Shown piece after piece: positions 16,303 to 22,677 of a stretch of 64,000 bases of DNA. The position numbers and the translations under genes were made by a program. The stretch is from Beijerinckiaceae bacterium. Its GTDB lineage: Bacteria; Pseudomonadota; Alphaproteobacteria; Rhizobiales; Beijerinckiaceae. Under the pieces are notes generated by a model. The model worked only from the letters and a program-made list of their open reading frames with translations, ran no database searches and was not told where the DNA came from. Position 1 is the first letter of the stretch; each line of letters begins with the position of its first letter. The stretch is taken from positions 57,277 to 121,276 of the forward strand of contig JALJOM010000006.1 in assembly GCA_024304885.1 (NCBI GenBank), given 5' to 3'.

Positions 16303-17466
16303 ATGTTGGACGTGGGGGATGGAGGGGAACCTGACCCGGGGCGCGAGGAACGGCCTTGGGACGGGGACCGTCTCGTCGCGGAGCCCCGCAAATCGGCTCC
16401 TGCCCTCGATAAGCTTCTGACCTGGGCCTATAGGAACGGCGCGTCGCGAATCGCTTTCCAGACCGGGCACCCCGTATGGGTTCGCGTCCACGGGGAAAAT
16501 CAACGAGCAGGAAACGTCGCCCTCGACGAATCCGAGATGTCTCAGATCGTCGATCATCTCTACGGGGCGGACGGCACTGCACGGCTACAAGGCGGCAACG
16601 ATTTCGACGTCACCTACGAAATCCAGGTGAGCCGCACGGAACGATTGCGTTTCAGGTTGAACGCGACGCCGACGCGGACGTGTCGGCGCGACGGCGGGAA
16701 TATCGTGCTGAGGCCGATTCCCGACGTGCCGCCGACGCTCGAGGCGCAGCTCGTCGAGCACGGGATCCTGGACGCGTTTCGGCCGCGCGAGGGCATGGTC
16801 ATCGTGTCGGGTGCGACCGGCTCGGGCAAGTCGACCCTGATCGCCGGCATGACGATCGCGAAGCTTCTCGACCCTGACGGGCATTACAACATTCTCGAGG
16901 GCGCGGCGCCGATCGAGTTTCTGCTCGATCGGCTGAAAAGTCCGTCGTCCACGATCAACCAGACGGAGATCCCGCGCGATCTGCCGACCTTCGAGGCTTT
17001 CATCCGCGGGTGCATGAGGCGCGAGCCGACCGACATCATCGTCGGCGAGTGCCGCGATACAGTCACTATGGCGGCCGCGATCCAGGCCGCGATCTCGGGG
17101 CACGCTCTCACGACGACGATCCACGCGAACGACGTGCCTTTGACGATGCAGAGGATCGCGAGCCTGTGTCCGGTGGCGGAGCGGGACAATCTCATCAGCG
17201 CGGTCGCGCAGTCCATGCGCCTCGTCATCAACCAGAGGCTCGTGCGCTCGAAGGACGGGAAGCGTGTGGCGCTGCGTGAGTTTCTGGTCTTCGACAAGCG
17301 GCTACGGACGAAGCTTCTGGAGACCGATCCTTCGGAATGGCCGAGCCTGACCCGCAAGGCCGTCGGCGAAGAGGGGCAATCCTATCGCAAAGCGATCGAG
17401 ACAGCGGTGGAGCTCGGGCGGATCACCGAGGAGACCGCGGCCCACGAGCTTCGCGAGATCGGCTGA
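16303..17466 (+). CDS. dotB: DotB/TraJ secretion ATPase
   Basis: I prefer the ATG at 16303 (387 residues, close to the family length, GAGGGG upstream); a GTG at 16204 would add 33 residues of unlikely composition. The Walker A motif GATGSGKS lies near residue 170, the Asp/His boxes follow (TIHAND) and RREPTDIIVGECRD is the Walker B region. DotB is the VirB11-like hexameric ATPase that docks on DotO. Sixteen bases separate it from the carD-like gene. Confidence 0.92.
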   Translation: MLDVGDGGEPDPGREERPWDGDRLVAEPRKSAPALDKLLTWAYRNGASRIAFQTGHPVWVRVHGENQRAGNVALDESEMSQIVDHLYGADGTARLQGGNDFDVTYEIQVSRTERLRFRLNATPTRTCRRDGGNIVLRPIPDVPPTLEAQLVEHGILDAFRPREGMVIVSGATGSGKSTLIAGMTIAKLLDPDGHYNILEGAAPIEFLLDRLKSPSSTINQTEIPRDLPTFEAFIRGCMRREPTDIIVGECRDTVTMAAAIQAAISGHALTTTIHANDVPLTMQRIASLCPVAERDNLISAVAQSMRLVINQRLVRSKDGKRVALREFLVFDKRLRTKLLETDPSEWPSLTRKAVGEEGQSYRKAIETAVELGRITEETAAHELREIG

Positions 17467-17481
17467 GAAGGCGAGGAGACC

Positions 17482-18168
17482 ATGGCCAAGAGGCGGACCC
17501 ACAGGGGATCCTCGGCGACGGGAGCGCCTGAATCGTCGCGTGTTGAACATGACGATGCGACATCTTCGCGAGATCGTCGGGCGCGCGAGACGGCGGGAGG
17601 CAGCGAGACGACATTCGCCGTGGGGGATTTCGTGGTCTATCCCGTCGTCGGTGTCGGCAGGATCGTCGGCATGGAGCGCAGGCACGTTCTGGGTGTGGAT
17701 GTGGATCTGGATCTGCTGTCGATGAGTTTCGCGAAGGTGAACGTCACGGTCCTGGTGCCGCGGGCCACCACGGCAAAAGTGGGGTTGCGAAAGCTCGTCG
17801 GACGTTCGGATGTAGCGGCGGTTTATCGCACGCTCGCAAGCCGGCCGTGTCGAACGCGATCGGTCTGGGCAAAACGGGAACCGGAATTTCGCTCCAAGGT
17901 CTATTCGGGAAATCTTCTGGCCGCGGCGGAAGTGGCGAGGGATCTCTACCGGCCACTCGGGAAGCCGTGCGAGACCATGTCGGAGCGGGCGATGTACGAG
18001 CTCGCGCGTGAGCGGATCGTGGACGAGCTGGCGATCGTGCTGGATCTATCGGACCACGAGGCTCTGTCGCGTGTCGAGGCGGCGCTCGGTCGGAAAGACG
18101 AGCGACGAGCTTCCGGGGCGGCAACTGGCCCGGGTGTGTCGAACGGATTGGACAAGGAGGCGGCGTGA
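17482..18168 (+). CDS. CarD/CdnL-family transcription factor
   Basis: After a disordered 45-residue start, residues 46-110 form the RNA-polymerase-interacting domain (FAVGDFVVYPVVGVGRIVGME, then VLVPRATTAKVGLRKL). The C-terminal helical part has the family hallmarks SKVYSGNLLAAAEVARDLY and SERAMYELARERIVDELA. CarD/CdnL proteins bind RNA polymerase beta and stabilise open complexes. A GAGGAGACC tract precedes the ATG, and the stop is two bases from the icmT ATG. A CarD-type protein inside a secretion operon suggests that the element brings its own polymerase-binding factor. Confidence 0.85.
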   Translation: MAKRRTHRGSSATGAPESSRVEHDDATSSRDRRARETAGGSETTFAVGDFVVYPVVGVGRIVGMERRHVLGVDVDLDLLSMSFAKVNVTVLVPRATTAKVGLRKLVGRSDVAAVYRTLASRPCRTRSVWAKREPEFRSKVYSGNLLAAAEVARDLYRPLGKPCETMSERAMYELARERIVDELAIVLDLSDHEALSRVEAALGRKDERRASGAATGPGVSNGLDKEAA

Positions 18169-18169
18169 G

Positions 18170-18418
18170 ATGTGGCGCAACACGGCTCGGCCGGTCATGA
18201 TCGGGTTTCTCGACGCGCGGGCCTGTTTTCCGGCGCTCGTCTTCGTCGTCTATTGGTCATGGACGACGTTCTACATCGCTGCGATCGGTGTGGCATTCTT
18301 CGCGATCATCAGCTGGTTCGGGCTCACGGTTCCGACGATGCTGAGGTTCATCCGTCGCTTGCTGGTGGGGCCGGTACGTCCGGCCGTGCCGGTGTGGAAG
18401 CGTAGGAGGCTCGCGTGA
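18170..18418 (+). CDS. icmT: IcmT/TraK small inner membrane protein
   Basis: The 82-residue protein matches IcmT closely: WRNTARPVMIGFLDARACFP at the start, two membrane helices (about 20-36 and 37-56), FGLTVPTMLRFIRR and a LLVGPVRPAVPVW end. The ATG at 18170 follows GGAGGCGGCG. IcmT (TraK) is an essential inner-membrane part of type IVB systems. Its stop overlaps the GTG start of the next gene. Confidence 0.93.
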   Translation: MWRNTARPVMIGFLDARACFPALVFVVYWSWTTFYIAAIGVAFFAIISWFGLTVPTMLRFIRRLLVGPVRPAVPVWKRRRLA

Positions 18419-18858
18419 GCGCCGACGGTCCCGTGGATGTTGGCATCGTGAGCGAGACCTTGGAGCGGCTCATTCTGCAGGGAGGCAAGCCAGTCGTCCT
18501 CGTGGTCGAGGAGTCTGCCGAACCCGTGGAAGTCGCTCCGTCGATGGCCGCGGCACCAGACGGTTTACTGCCGGTGTTCCTGGTCGCGGCGGAAGCGATC
18601 TGGAGAGAGTGCATGGGCTATGGCTTCGGGCTCCAGATCGTGCGGGACGAGGACGGCTTGCTCGGCTACAGGGTGGGGGCGATCACGGCCGGTCTTTTCT
18701 CGGGTGTCATGCTGTCGATCATGGAGGCAGTGTCGCAATCGATCTCGTCGGGCAGGATCGTGGTGAACCGTATGGATCTCGTGTGGCGATCCGCGTTGCA
18801 GCGGATCGAGATCGCGGTCTCGCAGTCCGACGACGGTGCGGAGGGAGGCGTCGCATGA
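18415..18858 (+). CDS. IcmS-like chaperone or adaptor
   Basis: The 147-residue acidic protein starts at a GTG that overlaps the icmT stop. Its middle, residues about 45-105, carries GLLP, then C-M-GYG-F-G and GLLGYRV spaced as in Legionella IcmS, where I recall GLLP, CLGYGLG and ALLGIRV. The rest also aligns in helix pattern. In Legionella icmS also follows icmT directly. IcmS with IcmW binds effectors and the C-terminus of DotL. IncI plasmids such as R64 have TraL at this place, which is the alternative identity. No membrane helix of convincing length is present. Confidence 0.55.
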   Translation: MSADGPVDVGIVSETLERLILQGGKPVVLVVEESAEPVEVAPSMAAAPDGLLPVFLVAAEAIWRECMGYGFGLQIVRDEDGLLGYRVGAITAGLFSGVMLSIMEAVSQSISSGRIVVNRMDLVWRSALQRIEIAVSQSDDGAEGGVA

Positions 18859-19391
18859 GGGCGGCGAGCCTGTGCCTCCTGGCTTGGTTGGCGAGCGTGT
18901 CTTGCGGCGTCGCATCCGAGGATGAGGAGCAGGGCAAGCGCATCGTCGCATGTATCGAGGCCGCGGCGGCGGCCCACGAGCTGCCGGCCGGGATCATCCT
19001 GATCCTTCTCGACGTAGAGGGAGGCAGGCTCGGCGAGGTCAGCGGGAACCGAAACCAGACCGTGGACATCGGGCCGATGCAGGTCAACGAGATCTGGCTC
19101 GACAAGCTCGCCGCGCATTGGCGCGCCTCGCGGGAGGAAACCTATCGCGCGCTTCGGGACGAATTTTGCGCCAATGTCGAGGGCGGTGCCTGGATCTTGC
19201 GCCAGGCTCTCGACCAGGCGGGCGGCGACTTTTGGGAGGGTGTCGGGCTCTATCATTCCCGCAACGAGCCGCACAAGTCGAGCTATCTCCGTAAGGTCTA
19301 CGAGCGGGCACGGCGGCTCGTGAAAGCTCGGGTCGCCAGCGAGCCCGCTCCGGAGGTTCGGGCGTCCCTCGAGGAGTCCGACCGGAAATGA
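18855..19391 (+). CDS. Lytic transglycosylase, VirB1-like
   Basis: The ATG at 18855 overlaps the previous stop (ATGA). The 178-residue product has a signal peptide ending near CGVASE. The SLT fold is recognisable: a catalytic-type Glu in LILLDVEGG, then the GNRNQTVDIGPMQVNEIWL segment and GGAWILRQAL, followed by VGLYHSRN. These enzymes open peptidoglycan for secretion machines. A stop overlapping the next ATG couples it to dotM. Confidence 0.88.
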   Translation: MRAASLCLLAWLASVSCGVASEDEEQGKRIVACIEAAAAAHELPAGIILILLDVEGGRLGEVSGNRNQTVDIGPMQVNEIWLDKLAAHWRASREETYRALRDEFCANVEGGAWILRQALDQAGGDFWEGVGLYHSRNEPHKSSYLRKVYERARRLVKARVASEPAPEVRASLEESDRK

Positions 19392-20620
19392 CGGCGCGGC
19401 GGTCTCGGCCGGGAATGCTGTCGGCCTCGGATTACACATTCATCGCGATCATTGGTCTGATTCTCGCTATCGTCTTGTGGGCGTGGATGCTGTGGAATGC
19501 GCAGCACATGACGATCAGCGCGCTCGTGATGCGGGTCTTTCACGGCGAGATTGAAGTCGCGCGTTTCTTCACCGACCGTTTCGAGCGCGCCGATGCGCAG
19601 ATGCGTGCCGCCGACCCCTCGAGCGTAACGATCGACCAGCTCGTGCGGCTCGGGCGGGAGATCGGGCGCTTCTATCTGGTTCCGGCGCTTCTCGTCGTGG
19701 GGGCATTGGCGATCGCCTGCTTTCGGGGTGCGGCATCCGCACGGTTTCGGCGTTCCCTCGATCTCGACGGCTTGATGCGAGATCAGCTCGGGTTTTTCCG
19801 CGGGCCATCGGCTTTTGCCGGACGGCGGCTCGCTCTCGTGGCGCCGGCGCCGGGCGATCCGCGGCCCGCGGATCCTGCTCTGAGCGTTCCGGAATGGGTC
19901 GGCCGCTTCGCAACCGGGGCCGAGGGCGCCTTCGACGTCGCGCTCGCACGCGAGGAGCTCGCACGGCAGCTCGGCCCGATTTGGGAGGGTGTCACGGGAG
20001 CATCGCCGCCAGTGCGCTGCATGCTGGCGGCCCTCGCGCTCCACGGGGCGGGCGGTCGTGCCGAGGCCTTGGATTTCCTCGGAGATTTGTCCGCCTCGCT
20101 TCGGCGGCTCGGTGGGAGGGGCACGGCCGGGCCGGACCAGCCGCTGTCGTTTCCCGGGGGTCTCGTCGCGAAGGCCGAGGAAATCGTACGGAATCCGGCT
20201 CTGATGAAGAATCTGGGTCCCGTCATGGGCCGACATGGCTTCACCGTGCCGGCCCTCATGTCGGCTCTGATCGAGGCGAGGAGCTCGGGCGGGGTGCTCG
20301 CGCCGGCAGAGTTCGCGTTCCTGAAGCTCGTGGATCGGCGGCTCTGGTACGCCCTGCATTCCCTCGGTTATGCGCTCGACGGCGAGGAAGGCCATCGCCA
20401 TCCCAATCCGCGCGTCGAGGCGGCGGGCGCTCGCGAGCACTGGGAGGCGGAGATGATCGCGGAGGAGCCGATCTACATTCCGCAGCTCGATCGGGCCGTG
20501 GCGGCAATTTGCTCGGCGACAAAAACCGACTTCGGCCTCGTGTGCCCAACTGTGGCGGATCGCCCTTCGCGAGGTCTATCTGAGAGCATACAGAAGGATA
20601 GACGATATCGTGCAGAATGA
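19388..20620 (+). CDS. dotM: DotM/IcmP/TrbA coupling-complex membrane protein
   Basis: The 410-residue product has membrane helices at about 15-37 and 95-115 and a large cytoplasmic domain, the DotM (IcmP, TrbA) layout. The C-terminal part is family-typical: FTVPALMSALIEARSSGGVL, LKLVDRRLWYALHSLG and EEPIYIPQLDRAVAAI. DotM binds DotL and helps present substrates. The last ~30 residues (after about 380) look less typical and run into the toxin-antitoxin remnant that follows in the same frame after one TGA. Confidence 0.9.
   Translation: MTARRSRPGMLSASDYTFIAIIGLILAIVLWAWMLWNAQHMTISALVMRVFHGEIEVARFFTDRFERADAQMRAADPSSVTIDQLVRLGREIGRFYLVPALLVVGALAIACFRGAASARFRRSLDLDGLMRDQLGFFRGPSAFAGRRLALVAPAPGDPRPADPALSVPEWVGRFATGAEGAFDVALAREELARQLGPIWEGVTGASPPVRCMLAALALHGAGGRAEALDFLGDLSASLRRLGGRGTAGPDQPLSFPGGLVAKAEEIVRNPALMKNLGPVMGRHGFTVPALMSALIEARSSGGVLAPAEFAFLKLVDRRLWYALHSLGYALDGEEGHRHPNPRVEAAGAREHWEAEMIAEEPIYIPQLDRAVAAICSATKTDFGLVCPTVADRPSRGLSESIQKDRRYRAE
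20574..20603. promoter_or_regulatory. Inverted repeat before the antitoxin remnant
   Basis: GTCTATC (20574-20580) and GATAGAC (20597-20603) form a perfect 7-bp inverted repeat with a 16-base spacer. It overlaps the end of dotM. Antitoxins of the VapB type bind such repeats to control their own operons, so this is probably the operator of the antitoxin remnant at 20627. Confidence 0.4.
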
Positions 20621-20626
20621 CCCGCT

Positions 20627-20872
20627 ATCGCCTTCCACATCAACAATCCCGAGACCGATGCCTTGGCTCGCAAGCTTGCGGCGCTGAAGAAGACGGGCCT
20701 CACCGAGGCGGTACATATGGCGCTCACCCATGAGCTGGAGCGTGAGCAGGGTAAGCCTTCGTTGGTCGAGCTCGGAATCCAGGTCTGCCGGGATTTGCGC
20801 GACAAAGGTAATCCGGCGAACGGTCGGCCGGCCGACAAAGCGTTCCGTGACAGCCTCTACGAGGAAGGCTGA
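20627..20872 (+). pseudogene. VapB (Rv0623/PSK-type) antitoxin remnant without toxin
   Basis: The reading frame gives AFHINNPETDALARKLAALK, the standard N-terminus of this VapB family, and ends with RDSLYEEG. The codon where the family's initial Met would lie (20627) is ATC; the next possible start, TTG at 20663, would remove the DNA-binding strand. No PIN toxin follows; the next gene is on the other strand. The frame is the same as dotM, separated by one stop codon. It is therefore most likely a decayed antitoxin, or one started weakly at ATC or TTG. Confidence 0.6.
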
Positions 20873-20907
20873 GCCTTTTGCCATTCGATTCGACGCGTGG
20901 GCAAGGA

Positions 20908-21306
20908 TCAGCTCCAGGGCGCTCGCGCCGCGTCGAGGTAGCTGCGCACGGCTGCAAGATCCGTCACATCGCCAGCGCGCATGCGTTGCAGCGGAGTCTG
21001 TTCCCCGAAGGCCCGGCTCGGACGTTGCAACCAGCCATCCGCCAACCGTGGGTCCGAATAGAGAATCTGCAAAACTTTGTAGATACCGGCGACATAGCCG
21101 ATCCGGCGCAGCGTGTCCGCGGGGACGCGCACGGAATTTCCCGCACGCCAGGCATAATAGGTCCGTTCAGGCGGGGACCCGAGAAGAATGCGGGCGTCCT
21201 CCGCACCGATGCGCCATGCATCGATGATGTGAAAGAAGCCCTTCAGCGCCGCGACCGGGTCGACCTCGGACAGGGTAGCTCGTTCCTTCGTCTCGCCCGT
21301 CAGCAT
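20908..21306 (-). CDS. Xre/MbcA/ParS-type antitoxin, no partner toxin seen
   Basis: The ATG at 21306 (MLTGETKER) gives 132 residues. Residues about 55-130 look like the toxin-binding domain of MbcA/ParS/Xre antitoxins (DUF2384): LLGSPPERTYYAWRAG, RIGYVAGIYKVLQILY, DPRLADGWLQRP with FGEQTPLQRMRAG. Partners are RES-domain NAD-degrading toxins, usually encoded directly downstream. Here the stop at 20908 is followed, on the minus strand, by the VapB remnant region, so no RES gene is present. It may be an orphan or act as an anti-toxin against toxins elsewhere. Confidence 0.75.
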   Translation of the reverse strand: MLTGETKERATLSEVDPVAALKGFFHIIDAWRIGAEDARILLGSPPERTYYAWRAGNSVRVPADTLRRIGYVAGIYKVLQILYSDPRLADGWLQRPSRAFGEQTPLQRMRAGDVTDLAAVRSYLDAARAPWS

Positions 21307-21421
21307 GGCTGCCTCCGCAATTTTGCAGATAGGACCTAACACTACAAATGTGCAATCCATCGAATTCTGCGCTTCCTCGGTCGGCTTCCGCCGACAGTCC
21401 GAGCGGGCGAAATCTGATGGG

Positions 21422-21826
21422 TCAAAATGCGCGGCGCTTCATGTCGGTCTTGGTGAAATCGTCGCCTTTGAACAGAAGCCGCGCCCCCTGCGCTCTTGCG
21501 CAGGCGTAAGACAAGCAATCGGCGAGATTCAGCCGGGCGGGGTGCCTGCCTTTGCCGAACCGCTCGAAAGCGTCCACCGCCATCTGCCCGATTTGCTCGG
21601 TGAGTGGAATGACGGAGATGTCTGCTTCTACGAGAAACTCCTCGAATAACGCGTGGGCTCGAGCGGGCGGAATGTCGAGTTTCGTCGCGAGCACGATGCT
21701 CGCCTCGAGCACTACCACCGGCGACGTGGTGCGCCGGGTCGCTTTCGCGAGTTCCCGGGAGAGCCGGGCGGCCTCGGGCTCGGCTGCAAGGATCGCAACG
21801 ATTGCAGATGTATCGACGAAAATCAT
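21422..21826 (-). CDS. vapC: VapC toxin, PIN-domain ribonuclease
   Basis: The ATG at 21826 overlaps the vapB stop (ATGA), which fixes the start. The 134 residues contain all PIN acidic positions: MIFVDTSAIVAIL (first Asp), VLEASIVL (Glu), LNLADCLSYA (Asp) and FKGDDF near the end. VapC toxins cleave RNA, often initiator tRNA or rRNA, until the partner VapB binds them. The pair sits on the strand opposite to the transfer operon and breaks it between dotM and dotL. Confidence 0.9.
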   Translation of the reverse strand: MIFVDTSAIVAILAAEPEAARLSRELAKATRRTTSPVVVLEASIVLATKLDIPPARAHALFEEFLVEADISVIPLTEQIGQMAVDAFERFGKGRHPARLNLADCLSYACARAQGARLLFKGDDFTKTDMKRRAF

Positions 21827-22059
21827 CGTTCCCACATGGCGTCGATTTCATCTTTGGTCACGTCGCGAGCATTCGGCCCCGCGAGTGCCCTGGCTTTCTC
21901 GGCCAATTTGGACAGGCGTTCGGGAAGCGGGACTTTTTCCCGCTCCCGTCGCAACTCGTTTTCGAGCGCGGTGACGATCGCTTCTGTCATGTTCGTCTTG
22001 CGTCTCTTGGCGAGCTCTTTTGCGAGTTCAGCTGCGCGGGGATCGCGGATACTGAGCAT
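21823..22059 (-). CDS. vapB: VapB antitoxin
   Basis: The ATG at 22059 (MLSIRDPRAAELAKELA) gives a 78-residue antitoxin of the Rv0623/PSK type with an N-terminal ribbon-helix-helix-like segment and a TNMTEAIVTALENEL helix. The C-terminal tail (DVTKDEIDAMWER) would wrap the toxin. It differs strongly from the remnant at 20627, so the two are not a recent duplication. Confidence 0.88.
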   Translation of the reverse strand: MLSIRDPRAAELAKELAKRRKTNMTEAIVTALENELRREREKVPLPERLSKLAEKARALAGPNARDVTKDEIDAMWER

Positions 22060-22196
22060 GAGGTTGTCCTTACACTGATCGTATTCGTGTATATACGCGG
22101 AGGAGCATGATCGCTGCAAGCGGAACCAGCGAGGCAGCTGTTCTCGTTCGCGGGTGGACGCGTGATTCTAGGCTTCTCCAAACGGAGGAGCGGGCA

Positions 22197-22646
22197 ATGG
22201 CGGGCGAAGCTTTCGAGGCGAGCATGGAAGGAGAGCGGGTCGTGCCGGAGCTGGCGCGACTTCAAATTCACGTCCATGTGCACCTGGGGGACCTGCGGCG
22301 GGAGAGCGGCCCAGTGCAAAGGCACGTAGCGAGCGCGGCCGAGCCGAGCGGGGCTCGGAGCAGTCGCGCGAGGCTCGCGACAGCGGCCCTGGTCTTGTGC
22401 GGCCTTGGCCTCCTGGTCGGCTGGCTCGCAACGAGACCGGTAGGTCCAAAGGGGGGAGATGTCATCGTCGAGAGGGCGGCTTCTGCGGGCCTACCTTCGC
22501 CGAGTGCTGCGGGAGGCAGCGCGAGGCCAGTCGTTGCGGGACCGGCCGAGGCCGCCACGGAGATGTCGCGTGCGCCCGGCTCGTCGGGGGCCGCTTCGCG
22601 GCCTGCGCCGAAATCCGGGCCCGCGGCCTTCGGCCTTTCCGACTGA
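22197..22646 (+). CDS. Single-pass membrane protein of unknown function
   Basis: The ATG at 22197 follows GGAGGAGCGGGCA. The 149-residue product has a short N-terminal part with a HVHVHLGDL segment, one membrane helix at about 58-78 (LATAALVLCGLGLLVGWL) and an Ala/Ser/Gly/Pro-rich tail. I do not recognise it. It lies between the toxin-antitoxin genes and dotL, where IncI plasmids have trbB, but it shows no thioredoxin motif. It may be an accessory part of the coupling complex. Confidence 0.55.
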   Translation: MAGEAFEASMEGERVVPELARLQIHVHVHLGDLRRESGPVQRHVASAAEPSGARSSRARLATAALVLCGLGLLVGWLATRPVGPKGGDVIVERAASAGLPSPSAAGGSARPVVAGPAEAATEMSRAPGSSGAASRPAPKSGPAAFGLSD

Positions 22647-22677
22647 CGCCAGCCCCGCTCCCCCGGAGGCCCCTTCC

